This document shows positions 25,196-34,700 of a stretch of DNA of 64,000 nucleotides, piece after piece. The DNA comes from Labilibaculum sp. GTDB lineage: Bacteria; Bacteroidota; Bacteroidia; Bacteroidales; Marinifilaceae. The notes below the pieces were generated by a model. It ran no database searches. It had not been told where the DNA came from and was given only the letters and a program-made list of their open reading frames with translations. The translations under genes and the position numbers were made by a program. The stretch is from positions 248,001 through 312,000 of the forward strand of contig JAEINT010000004.1 in NCBI GenBank assembly GCA_016342745.1, given 5' to 3'. Numbering within the stretch: position 1 is the first letter of the stretch; each line of letters opens with the position of its first letter.

Positions 25196-26028
25196 ATCAA
25201 TTTTAAAGTATCTTTTAGAATCGTAGAACTTACACTTGGTGTGTAAGGAAAATAGACCATTTCGCAACTCACAGGTGGATATTTTCCTCTCCAATCATCT
25301 CCTACTGAAATGGCATCAATCTGATATTCATCTACAACTTTTTGTTTGTTTTTATCCTTTTGTGGAATCACTTCATCTACAAACTTTATTGACGATATAA
25401 TTTTTGCACGTTCCTCGAACGGTATAACTGGCTTTTTGCCTTTCGATTCTAAAATCAATTCATCTGTAGACACCCCAACAATAAGATGTTCACACAATTT
25501 TTTAGAATTCTCTAAGATGTTTAAGTGTCCGTAATGAAACAAGTCAAAACAACCAGAAGTATAAATTCTTTTGTATTTCTTTTCAGGTGATGACTCTCCT
25601 AATTCAATCTGTACTTTTTCTTGAAGAAAACGAAACATTTCTGAATTAACTGGATTATTATTTACGGCTAAATTCGCTGGTCCTGGCCAAAATGCATCAA
25701 TAAACTCCTGATTATTTATTGTAACTGGTTTCTCATAACGAGGAATTACATGAAAATGAACTTCTGGATCAACCATCATTAACATTAAATAGTTAATCTT
25801 ATCGCATTTAAATGCTCTTGAAAGACCTAGTTCAATATCTTTGGTAACAATACTTAACTCCATCATTGCATCTTGTGAAATTGAATGGAAGTTAGTTTTC
25901 TCCTCTTTACAAATTAATATCAAAGAACCCAATGTGATTTGTTCTTTTCTCAACAACACCAACCAATGCTTGTATTCTTTCACCAATGAACTTGGGTAAG
26001 CAAATTTAGTTAAGGTATCTCTTAGCAT
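25189..26028 (-). CDS. HIT-domain / glycerol-3-phosphate-type cytidylyltransferase fusion
   Basis: A 279-residue two-domain protein. Residues ~15-105 are HIT-like: LVLLRKEQITLGSLILI and the histidine-triad region EVHFHVIPRYEKPV, where the first of the three His is Glu (E89) while the nucleophile (H91) and last His (H93) remain. Residues ~150-279 are a TagD/GCT-type nucleotidyltransferase: IYTSGCFDLFHYGHLNILENSKK (HxGH at 165-168), SKGKKPVIPFEERAKIISSIKFVDEV and SVSSTILKD. The second half would make CDP-glycerol or a similar CDP/ADP-activated compound; the HIT half may hydrolyse or transfer nucleotidyl groups. It has an SD-like GGAGA before the ATG and is separated from the next upstream operon by a terminator. 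Confidence 0.85.
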   Translation of the reverse strand: MLRDTLTKFAYPSSLVKEYKHWLVLLRKEQITLGSLILICKEEKTNFHSISQDAMMELSIVTKDIELGLSRAFKCDKINYLMLMMVDPEVHFHVIPRYEKPVTINNQEFIDAFWPGPANLAVNNNPVNSEMFRFLQEKVQIELGESSPEKKYKRIYTSGCFDLFHYGHLNILENSKKLCEHLIVGVSTDELILESKGKKPVIPFEERAKIISSIKFVDEVIPQKDKNKQKVVDEYQIDAISVGDDWRGKYPPVSCEMVYFPYTPSVSSTILKDTLKLIK

Positions 26029-26121
26029 ATCAATCTCTCCTTTGATTTATTTCGTTTTTTTTTATTTCCTTACCTTCAATAATATCACAAAACTAAGCAA
26101 TATCGCATAAGATACAAGAAT

Positions 26122-26163
26122 AATAAAAGGCTTTCTTGTGTTTGAATACAAAGAAAGCCTTTT
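26122..26163 (-). terminator. Terminator of the glycosyltransferase operon
   Basis: 13-bp stem (AAAAGGCTTTCTT / AAGAAAGCCTTTT) with a 13-nt loop, T-rich downstream on the minus strand. It separates the operon ending at 26207 from the HIT/cytidylyltransferase gene. Confidence 0.8.
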
Positions 26164-26206
26164 ACTATTTTATCAAATTACAGGAACGATCTCACTCCTT
26201 AAAATC

Positions 26207-27112
26207 CTAAAAAATGGATTCATCCCAGATATTTGTTAATCTCTTTCCTTTTCCATACACATGAAAATGTTGATTTTCGGCTAACCTATGACCTGTTAAT
26301 CTTTCGAACCACATTAGAATACTATCCTTAAAATCAAAATTTCTCTTCTTAGGATCAATCTTAACCTCCCAGTTAATTTCCTTCATACGCTCTTGCATTA
26401 CTTCAGGATGTGTTCCATTATAATCCAAAACACAGTCATAATCTTTGCTAAAATCAAAACCAGTTTCTACTGATCCTTTGTTCCAAAATCGTTTATTCCA
26501 AAGACTACTATTTACCTTTTTCTTCATTAGTAATGGTGAACGAACCCAACCGTAATGATATACATGAGCATCCAATTTAACTCCTGTAGGCTTCTCTCCA
26601 TCAACTTTCCTAAACCCCTGAGCATCATGCCATGATCTTATCTTTTTATTATTTCGGATGATTCTCATCTCTCTTCGATACCACTTTCGTCCAAACCCCA
26701 AGTAATCGTAGCTTCCCCAAAAATGCTTCCAATTAAATAAGAATCCATCAACATCAAGATTATCCTTATGCTTTTCCATTGCTTCTCTAATCTCAGGATA
26801 GTCTTTCTCATGCAGAACCTCGTCAGATTGCAAATAAATACACCAAGTATATTCTTCACTAATTTTATCTATGGCCTTATTCGTTTCAACACCTAAAAAA
26901 TGTCCATTCTTATTGTTTTTAGACCAAACAGAATAAACAAACTCAATTTTATCTGAATCTATTGTACGAATAAAATTCTCTGTATCATCTTCCCCATCTC
27001 CAAGTGCAACAATAAATTTATCAACAAGCGGTAAAGCTGATTTGATTGCTTCTAATACAGGGTAATCATAGAGAACTGCATTTTTTACTATTGTAAATCC
27101 ACAAACTTTCAT
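26207..27112 (-). CDS. Glycosyltransferase family 2-like protein
   Basis: A 301-residue GT-A-like enzyme from the ATG at 27112 (MKVCGFTIVKNAV); the longer frame starts with TTG. It has the opening FTIVKNAVLYDYPVLEAI, VDKFIVALGDGEDDTENF and WCIYLQSDEVLHEKDY, where the SDE occupies the DxD metal-binding position, and a His-rich acceptor-side region (HVYHYGWVRSP). No membrane segments or signal peptide. Last gene of a NUDIX / kinase-like / GT4 / GT2 set on the minus strand, likely modifying LPS or another surface glycan. The acceptor and sugar are not predictable. Confidence 0.85.
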   Translation of the reverse strand: MKVCGFTIVKNAVLYDYPVLEAIKSALPLVDKFIVALGDGEDDTENFIRTIDSDKIEFVYSVWSKNNKNGHFLGVETNKAIDKISEEYTWCIYLQSDEVLHEKDYPEIREAMEKHKDNLDVDGFLFNWKHFWGSYDYLGFGRKWYRREMRIIRNNKKIRSWHDAQGFRKVDGEKPTGVKLDAHVYHYGWVRSPLLMKKKVNSSLWNKRFWNKGSVETGFDFSKDYDCVLDYNGTHPEVMQERMKEINWEVKIDPKKRNFDFKDSILMWFERLTGHRLAENQHFHVYGKGKRLTNIWDESIF

Positions 27113-27142
27113 TCTTTGTCTTATTTTGTTAAACTTTCTCAA

Positions 27143-28102
27143 TTAATCAAACATTGGATAATGTCGTTTGCCAACTTTTAGCTTATGAATAGGAGCATCT
27201 TTATGCAAACTATTCCCATTCAATACCTTTTCATAAAGCTCTAAGTAACCATCTGCCATTTGTTTCACACTAAATCGATCACACACGTATTCATGACAAT
27301 ATTTTCGATTATAAGCTCCCAAATTACTAGCAGCATCAATCAATTCAGAATACGAGTTAGAAACAAAACCAACATCTGATGGAATCAATTCTGGTAATGA
27401 ACCATAAGTACTTCCAAAAACAGGTGCTCCAAAATATAAGCTCTCAACAATCGCCAAACCAAATGGCTCATGCCAAACTACTGGAAAAAGTAAAGCTTTG
27501 GATTGATTAATTACCTTGCTTTTCTTTTCTCCTCCGAGGAAACCTTTGTATTTTACAGTTCGATTAAAAGGAATACCTCGACCCCCAATTACCGCTAACT
27601 TTTCGTTAAGCTCCTTCGAAATTTTCACACAACCTTTTAAATTTTTCTTACTTCTACTGGCTTTGCCTAAAAATAAAAAATGCTCTCTTTGCAAACTCCA
27701 GTCAACAGGACCATATTCATTAAAATCAATACCATTGTAAACAAATACATCACTACCATGTCTTTCTGCATGATTTTTAGAAATAAAAACGGTGTTTTTG
27801 TCATATACAGTTTCGGGAGCACTGTTTCCATGCAAAGTTACGATGTATGGAGTTTTTAATGCTTCCTTAATTGGAAAATTAACATGTACTAAATCAATAT
27901 CAGCCGGTATTTGATCATTAAGTTTAACATTTGGGTTATAAATATAAACTTTAGCAAATTCGCAAGAAGAACCTTGTCCCGACAAAAAACTAACCTCATG
28001 GCCTCGTTTGGTTAATTCTTCGCCTAACCACCATACTATTCTTTCTGTGCCTCCATATAGAAGTGCGGGGATTTTCAGGTCGCAAACCAAAAGAATTTTC
28101 AT
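27143..28102 (-). CDS. GT4-family glycosyltransferase
   Basis: A 319-residue GT-B glycosyltransferase from the ATG at 28102 (MKILLVCDLKIPALLYGGTERIVWW, with the glycine-rich acceptor-side loop); a longer frame starts with TTG. The donor site motif HEPFGLAIVESLYFGAPVFGSTYGSLPELI has the E-x7-E pattern of retaining GT4 enzymes. FLFLGKASRSKKNLKGCVKI is the usual second-domain start. Cytoplasmic, soluble. Between a kinase-like gene and a GT2 gene on the same strand, 30 bp from the latter. Confidence 0.9.
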   Translation of the reverse strand: MKILLVCDLKIPALLYGGTERIVWWLGEELTKRGHEVSFLSGQGSSCEFAKVYIYNPNVKLNDQIPADIDLVHVNFPIKEALKTPYIVTLHGNSAPETVYDKNTVFISKNHAERHGSDVFVYNGIDFNEYGPVDWSLQREHFLFLGKASRSKKNLKGCVKISKELNEKLAVIGGRGIPFNRTVKYKGFLGGEKKSKVINQSKALLFPVVWHEPFGLAIVESLYFGAPVFGSTYGSLPELIPSDVGFVSNSYSELIDAASNLGAYNRKYCHEYVCDRFSVKQMADGYLELYEKVLNGNSLHKDAPIHKLKVGKRHYPMFD

Positions 28103-28196
28103 ATTTCTTTCTCTTTTTTTTTTTGGATTAACTGTTATGAATCTAACAAAAGACAATCTACTGACAATGCTCAATTATTTTAATGTTCAAAATAAA

Positions 28197-28952
28197 CTAG
28201 CAATTACCTTTCAGCCTTTTTTTCAAATTATTCTTTCTATTTATTTCAGCCTTATGCTCTTTATCAAATTGGATCAATAATTTAGCAGCCTCAGCCTCAT
28301 TTTTATTATTTATACGAGCGTATTCTCTAGCCACGATCTCAAGTTCCTCTTTGCTAGCCCATATTTGAGAAAAGTTTTTTAAGCCTTTCAAATAATCCAT
28401 TTTCTCAAATTTCAGTCGGTTGATATCCACTATTGAGAAATCGTACTGTCCATCATCCAGTTTCGAAATTAGGATGTTACCTCTCGAATAATCCAAATGG
28501 TGAATTCCATTTTTATGAAGCTTTTCATAAGTAAAGTCTGTAAATTGCCGAAGAATATTTTCTTTATCAGGAAACTCAAAGCCTATTAAATCACGGATTG
28601 TAAATTCATATTTGTGATGAAGTGAAATATAATAACTATCATGAAATAAACCATTCTTTAATTTTTCAACAACAGCTATTGGTTCTGGTGTATTGGCTCC
28701 TCTCTTTATAATCTCCATACCATATTGAAAAGAATGTTTTGCCTTTGAACCACGCAACCAAGCGTAAGCGATTTTATTAATTAAATGTGGAATTTTAAAA
28801 GATTTCACATTCAACAATATCCCCTCAACTTCAAAAACTTTAATTTCATTTCGCCCTTTATATATGGATTCTCCTGTATTTTCAAAGTTTACAGGTAAAT
28901 CTTTTAAAAACCGTTTTAGTTTATTGTATTTGGGATTAATATGTATTCTCAT
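28197..28952 (-). CDS. Lipopolysaccharide kinase-like protein (WaaP/KdkA/InaA type)
   Basis: A 251-residue protein-kinase-fold enzyme. The catalytic loop reads GIHHLDYSRGNILIS (HxDxxxxN) and the metal-binding DFG equivalent is SIVDINRLKF. An N-terminal Lys in LLNVKSFKIPHLINKIAY may be the ATP Lys. This pattern fits the small kinases that phosphorylate Kdo or heptose of the LPS inner core. The C-terminus is a highly charged helix (NRKNNLKKRLKG). It overlaps the upstream NUDIX gene by 17 bp, so they are cotranscribed and translationally coupled. Confidence 0.82.
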   Translation of the reverse strand: MRIHINPKYNKLKRFLKDLPVNFENTGESIYKGRNEIKVFEVEGILLNVKSFKIPHLINKIAYAWLRGSKAKHSFQYGMEIIKRGANTPEPIAVVEKLKNGLFHDSYYISLHHKYEFTIRDLIGFEFPDKENILRQFTDFTYEKLHKNGIHHLDYSRGNILISKLDDGQYDFSIVDINRLKFEKMDYLKGLKNFSQIWASKEELEIVAREYARINNKNEAEAAKLLIQFDKEHKAEINRKNNLKKRLKGNC

Positions 28953-29481
28953 TCAAATTTTTATTTACAAATGCCATTACCATTTCCTTCATCGAAACAG
29001 ATCCTATTTCATCAAATGGAATTTTATCGGATTGATAAAACTCATAAGCCGAAATATCATCTTTAGCATCTATTCCATTAAACGAATTAATTTTGCAAAT
29101 GTAGGCTAAATCAATTGTAAATACAGAAAGTCCTCCAAAAATATATTCATTAGGGTAAGACATAAAATATTCCATTTTATCCACATTCAAATTCAATTCT
29201 TCTTTAATCTCCCTGCGCATTGCTTCTTCTGCGGTCTCCATCACATCAACAAAGCCTCCTGGCAAATCAAGCATGCCTATATCTGGACTACATGCTCTTC
29301 TGGTAAGTAATATTTCACCCTTATCATTAACTATTAGTGCTGCAACTGCAGCCGATGCATTTACATACAAATGAAAATCACAACTAGCACATAAAAAAGA
29401 ATTGTCGGGTTTAAAGTTAAATTCAAGGCTGCCACATTTTGGACAGTATTTTATTACTTTTTGAGGATTTGTAGGACTCAT
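28936..29481 (-). CDS. NUDIX hydrolase with N-terminal zinc ribbon
   Basis: A 181-residue protein. An N-terminal zinc ribbon (YCPKCGSLEF...FLCASCDFHLY) precedes a NUDIX domain with the box GGFVDVMETAEEAMRREIKEELNL, which fits Gx5Ex7REUxEE except for Asn in place of the last Gly. The overall form is that of NudC-like or ADP-ribose/NAD-type pyrophosphatases with a zinc ribbon. It is first gene of the surface-glycan operon, overlapping the kinase-like gene. A link to nucleotide-sugar housekeeping is inference; it could be unrelated. Confidence 0.9.
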   Translation of the reverse strand: MSPTNPQKVIKYCPKCGSLEFNFKPDNSFLCASCDFHLYVNASAAVAALIVNDKGEILLTRRACSPDIGMLDLPGGFVDVMETAEEAMRREIKEELNLNVDKMEYFMSYPNEYIFGGLSVFTIDLAYICKINSFNGIDAKDDISAYEFYQSDKIPFDEIGSVSMKEMVMAFVNKNLNENTY

Positions 29482-29895
29482 AAATCAATATTAAGTATGG
29501 ATTTTGCAATTGCATCTCAAAAGTAATATTTATTCGAATTGAAAAGAAGATTACATAAAACAATTAACAATTGTTTACCCAAATCAGAAAATCACTTTCA
29601 ATTTAATAGAAAACGCTTTATTTATGCGATTCTAATCAATTTAGACTGACTAAAAATTACCCTACACAACTGCTCTTAGCCATGGTTTTCTGAGAAAAGT
29701 TACTACTTTTAAATCGAAGCAAATAACTAATGGGACAAGCCGACCTCGTTTTATCCAGACATTTAATATTGGGGTTATCTTTTTTTGAGTTTCAATAAGT
29801 CGCTATTATATGGAGAGCTAAAAAATATCATGGCCTCCCATTATTTAATTTGCTAGTCGAAACGATATATCGAAAACCTAACCCAACTACCATAA
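29482..29895. other. Intergenic region, no gene seen
   Basis: 414 bp of AT-rich DNA upstream of the NUDIX gene. It should contain that operon's promoter. No ORF of convincing length, tRNA or repeat is apparent; the only short plus-strand ORF (from an ATG near 29730, 22 codons) has no supporting signals. Confidence 0.5.
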
Positions 29896-29932
29896 ATTTA
29901 AAAAGGCAAATTTCATTTGAAATTTGCCTTTT
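29896..29932 (-). terminator. Intrinsic terminator of ggt
   Basis: Perfect 15-bp stem AAAAGGCAAATTTCA / TGAAATTTGCCTTTT with a 2-nt centre and T-rich minus-strand flank, 4 bp after the ggt stop. Confidence 0.88.
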
Positions 29933-29935
29933 TTA

Positions 29936-31627
29936 CTAATAGCCACTTACACTGCTATCCTTATGTCTTTTTGAGTCAGCAATACCAATATACTCGCCTG
30001 AGTCAGTCACAAAAACATTTGCCATCATTCCAATTCTAGGTTGTTTTTTTATTTTATGCCCAAGAAATTCTAATCTTGCAAGCACCTCTTGCGACAACAA
30101 TTCGTTCTCAACATAAACCTCATCGGGCAACCATTGAGAGTGGAAACGTGGAGCATCGACAACATCTTGCGGTAACATTTTAAAATCAATTGCATTTACA
30201 ATATTCTGAAACACCGAGGTAATTATTGTGGATCCTCCTGGAGAACCAAGTACCATGAACAATCGACCATCCTTTTCCACAATAGTTGGTGTCATACTAC
30301 TCAACATTCTTTTACCAGGCATTATAGCATTCGCCGCACCGCCAACTAGTCCAAATTGATTTGGAATTCCTGGTTTGCTACTAAAATCATCCATTTCATT
30401 GTTTAAGAAGAAACCACCACCATCCACAATCACCTTACTTCCGTAATTACCATTTAAGGTTGTAGTTACCGATATGGCATTGCCTTCCGAATCAACAATA
30501 GAAAAATGTGTTGTTTCAAAACTTTCAATCAATTCTACACAACCTGCTTTAACATCCTGCGAATTTGTTTTAGCCGTCATGCTTATATTCGAAAAACGAT
30601 TTTTCAAGTATTCATTATTAATCAAATCTGCTGTTGGAACTTGGCAACAATCAGGATCCCCTAACCAAGTTGCCCGATCAGCATATACTCTACGTTCCAA
30701 TTCAACCACAGAATGTATGTGCTCAAAAGATCCAAAATCATATTGGTCTAATTGGCATTGTTCTGCTCCTTTTAGCAACTGAATTAAAGCCACGCCTCCA
30801 CTTGATGGTGGTGGCATAGATATAAGCTTATGGCCTCGGTAATTTCCCAATATTGGCTTTCTCCATACAGAATGGTATTTCTCCAAATCCTTAGCTGTTA
30901 TTATCCCACCATTTTTTTGCATCTCAGCTACAATCAAATCGGAAGTTTCGCCAGTATAAAAACCATTACGCCCATTTGTTTTTATTCGTATTAATGTTCG
31001 CGCTAATGCAATATTCCTAAGCGTATCTCCTTCTTCAAAAAGAGTTTTTCTTAGATATGGAACTGATTCTTTTCCTTTATTCTGACTTTTGATCTGATCT
31101 TGATAATCATTTAATTTATTTGCTTCCAACTCACTCAATACAACTCCATCTTTAGCTAGCTTTATTGAAGGTTCGAGCAATGTCTCCCACTTCATTTTTC
31201 CATATTTCTGATGAAGTTTTACCATGCCATCTACTGATCCAGGGACCCCTACTGCCAAATGTCCTTTTTGACTTAAATCAGAATTTACATCACCATTTTC
31301 ATCCAAATACATTTGCTCAAAAGCTGCCTGTGGAGCTGTCTCTCGAAAATCTAACGAATTGTATTCACCATTTGACGTTCGAATTACTGCAAATCCTCCA
31401 CCGGCAATATTTCCTGCTCTTGGATAAGCAACCGCTAATGCAAACTGAACAGCTACTGCCGCATCGAAAGCATTTCCGCCATCTTTCAGAATTTGATTAC
31501 CAACATCGGAAGCCAAATAATGTGCTGTAACTACGACACCATTTTGATAAGATTTTGATTTTGTAGGAACATTGCAGGAAAAAACAAAAAGCAATGCAAG
31601 GCTTATGGTCGAAAGAAATTTAAACAT
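29936..31627 (-). CDS. ggt: Gamma-glutamyltranspeptidase, lipoprotein form
   Basis: A 563-residue Ntn-hydrolase precursor that cleaves gamma-glutamyl bonds of glutathione and related compounds. The N-terminus has a lipobox (LLFVFSC, C18), so it is probably membrane-anchored in the periplasm. Family motifs are present: GGNAFDAAVAVQFALAVAYP, GNIAGGGFAV, MPPPSSGGVALIQLL, the autoprocessing/catalytic site ESFETTHFSIVD with T373 as the expected nucleophile, and the oxyanion GSPGGSTI. Length is normal for the family. A TATCTTTA element lies just upstream. Monocistronic between two terminators. Confidence 0.96.
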   Translation of the reverse strand: MFKFLSTISLALLFVFSCNVPTKSKSYQNGVVVTAHYLASDVGNQILKDGGNAFDAAVAVQFALAVAYPRAGNIAGGGFAVIRTSNGEYNSLDFRETAPQAAFEQMYLDENGDVNSDLSQKGHLAVGVPGSVDGMVKLHQKYGKMKWETLLEPSIKLAKDGVVLSELEANKLNDYQDQIKSQNKGKESVPYLRKTLFEEGDTLRNIALARTLIRIKTNGRNGFYTGETSDLIVAEMQKNGGIITAKDLEKYHSVWRKPILGNYRGHKLISMPPPSSGGVALIQLLKGAEQCQLDQYDFGSFEHIHSVVELERRVYADRATWLGDPDCCQVPTADLINNEYLKNRFSNISMTAKTNSQDVKAGCVELIESFETTHFSIVDSEGNAISVTTTLNGNYGSKVIVDGGGFFLNNEMDDFSSKPGIPNQFGLVGGAANAIMPGKRMLSSMTPTIVEKDGRLFMVLGSPGGSTIITSVFQNIVNAIDFKMLPQDVVDAPRFHSQWLPDEVYVENELLSQEVLARLEFLGHKIKKQPRIGMMANVFVTDSGEYIGIADSKRHKDSSVSGY

Positions 31628-31648
31628 ATCATATACGATTTAGAGCTC

Positions 31649-31656
31649 TAAAGATA
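31649..31656 (-). promoter_or_regulatory. Putative -7 element for ggt
   Basis: Minus strand TATCTTTA, one base from TAnnTTTG, 22 bp before the ATG; it implies a very short leader. Confidence 0.35.
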
Positions 31657-31690
31657 GATAGCTTTTAATTATTTGACAGCTTTTGACCAT

Positions 31691-31723
31691 AAAAAATAGC
31701 TGTTGCAAATTGCAACAGCTATT
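31691..31723 (-). terminator. Intrinsic terminator of the TonB-dependent receptor gene
   Basis: Perfect 14-bp stem AATAGCTGTTGCAA / TTGCAACAGCTATT with a single-base centre, followed on the minus strand by six T. Confidence 0.88.
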
Positions 31724-31753
31724 AAATTTATTCCTCAATAGAATCTTAATTTT

Positions 31754-34700
31754 CTAATTAAAAATATAACGTAATCCAACCTGTAGTTGCCATTTCGAAT
31801 TAACAGAAACATCATCAATATAAGATTCCTCTAAATTAGGATCAAATTGTAACCAAGGCGTTCCAGAATTATCAACTCCATTAACCGAAATTGGATTCGT
31901 AGTTGTTGCAAACTGGCGCACTCCCCAATTAGAACTAATCATATTACCCAAATTCAAAACATCAATTGAAAATTGCAAGGTATTTTTCTTGCCTCCAACT
32001 TGGAAATTATAATCTTGCATAAAACGGAAATCGAGTTGTCCAAACCAAGGCAATAAAGCTCCATTTCGCTCTGCATATTTTCCTCTTCTATCTTTCATGT
32101 AATCATCCTGACTAATAAAAGCATCCAAGGCAGCCCATTGTTCAGCCGAATTTACTGCAACAACACCATCACCGCTATTATTAACGGTACCAAAATTAAT
32201 ATCACTTGAATTTTTAGGAATGTAAATCAAATCGTTATTTGCGATTGCATCTCCATTGAGATCTCCCGTATAAGTATACGAGTATCGATTCCCTTTTCCT
32301 GCTTCGTAGAACATGGCAAATGAAGAAGCAAATTTACCATAGCTAACCTTATACATTGCTGAAGCGATTACTCTATGCTCTAGGCCATATCGAGACCATG
32401 AATAAGCAGGGCTATTAGGATTTCCTACAACAGGATTTCTTTGAAATGCATCAGCAGCAATCTCAGCTGGAATTGAAGTTAAATCTTTTGCGCTTAAATA
32501 AGTATATGCAATATCGGTTGTTAAACCAGAATTCCATCTTTTTGCCAATTTCGCAGTTGCCGTAAATTGGTATCCTTTTTTAGTATTGTCCAAAACAATT
32601 GCTCCTGCATCAAGAAAAGATTCCGATCCTGCCGATGCTGAATAAATATTCACCTCATTAAAACCTGCAAAACGAGAACGAGTATCTCCTGTTCCAGTCA
32701 AATTACCAGAAGGAGGTAGCATATTGTAATTTCGATGAACAACAGCATTTACATCTTTCGAATAAATACCTTCAACAGTAGCTAACCATCCATCTCCAAA
32801 TTTCACATCCATTGCCAAATTATTCTTCCAAACCTGAGGATATTTAAAGTCATCAGCAGTTGAATTTAACTGAAATTCATATCCTGCGTCGATACGAGCA
32901 TTTGTCGATTGATTTCCTAACCAAACAAAAGGAATACGACCAGTAAAGATACCTGATCCTCCTCGAAGCTGCATTGTGTTGTCCCCTTTCACATCATAGT
33001 TAAATCCAAAACGTGGAGACCACATCAATTTTGAATCTGGCCAAGTTGCAGGATCCAATCGTATAGAATTTCCCTTTTCATTTACCCAACCGTCGAAATT
33101 CTTTCCTCGGTCTGTAGCCTCATCTTGTGGAATATTATTATAATACTTAGGAAGGTCAACACGCAATCCTAGTGTCAATTTCAAATCATCATTTACTTGA
33201 AATTCATCCTGAGCATAGAATGCTATTTGCGCAACATCCACATCGGACCATGCATAAGCATTTTTATTCGCATCAATTACATCCTGATTTAGATCGTTAG
33301 TAGGATTACCTACGAAATAGGCAAAATCGTTGTTTAAAAAATTCTGAGTTCCAAAGGCTGTAACCCAAGGATAATAGAATAAGTTGAAGGAATTTTCGAA
33401 CTTAAATCTCTCATAATTAAAACCAAGCGTTATCGCATGACGATCTGAGTAATAAGTCATATTATCAGAAATCTGAAATACATCCTGATTCAATACATTA
33501 CTTGTTGAAAACATTTCAGAACCTGCAGTAATTGCAACATTACCATTCCCATCAAGTATATCAACAACTGGAAATTGTGCTGATTTAGGATCACGCTTAT
33601 CTCTAAAAGTTGTATATCCTACTAATAACTTATTAGATATTTTTGATGAAAATCTAGAATGTAATTCACCTACGAAAGAATTGATTTTGTTAAAAATTCT
33701 ATAAGAAGAATTCTCGAATGGCAAACGGAAACTTGTTGGACCTCTACCTCCAACAGCCTCAGGATGAGGCAAAATATCCTTCCATGCATCCAACATATTG
33801 TATCGAAGAACTACATTATGATTGCGGGATAAATTAGCATTCAATTTAATTAAGAATTTATCATTTGAAGTTTCGTGATTGTATCCTTGATAAGCTCCTG
33901 GTTCATATCCCCATTGAGATCTAAGGTGACTTTGAACCGCTTTCACATCAGCTTCTGAAACACTCGTTGTATTTGAGTTACCTGTATTCGTTCCATCGTC
34001 AGCAACAAAACCGTGTGCCAACTGATCTCTTCTTTCTTGCTCATAATTCACAAAGAAGAACAGTTTATTTTTAATAATTGGACCTCCAACACTAACACCA
34101 TATTGCTTCGTGCTAAAATCAAAGTTTTCAACTTTTAAGCCTCCAACTTTGTCGCCTATCATATTTTCATTTCTGAAATAATAATAAGTAGCTCCTTTAA
34201 ATTCATTTGTACCTGATTTGGTTACTGCATTTACACCAGCTCCAGTAAAACCACCTTCGCGAACATCGAAAGGAGCAAGAGAAACCTGAATTTGATCAAT
34301 AGCATCTAAAGATACTGGTTGAGCATCTGCTTGGCCTCCCGGAGTGGAAACATCTAAACCAAATGAATTATTAAAAATTGATCCATCCAATGAAAAATTA
34401 TTGTAGAGATTGTTTCGACCTCCAAAACTATTCCCATCCGACTCTGGAGTTAGACGAGTCATATCCGACTGAGATCTTGAAATAGTCGGTAATGCAGCAA
34501 TTCGCTCTCTATCAACATTAGTTTGGGCTCCTGTTCTATCTTTACTCATCACATCGTTTTTATCGTAAACAATTGTGATTTCATCAATCTGAACATTATC
34601 CTCATTAAGCACTAGATTTACCTCTGAAGATTTATTCAGCTGTAAGTGGATGTTCTCTTGTTTAGTTTCTTTATAACCAATAAAAGTAACCGTCACAGTA

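Noticed and set aside
28103-28174. TTG-initiated extension of the GT4 gene (similar ones at 27142, 15988, 5510, 58560)
   Set aside because: Each has an in-frame ATG with a family-typical N-terminus downstream; no evidence supports TTG use.
29730-29798. 22-codon plus-strand ORF in the gap before the NUDIX gene
   Set aside because: No promoter, no homology recognised and no neighbour on that strand.
30474-31530. Plus-strand ORFs within ggt
   Set aside because: Shadows of a strongly supported minus-strand gene; no conserved motifs.
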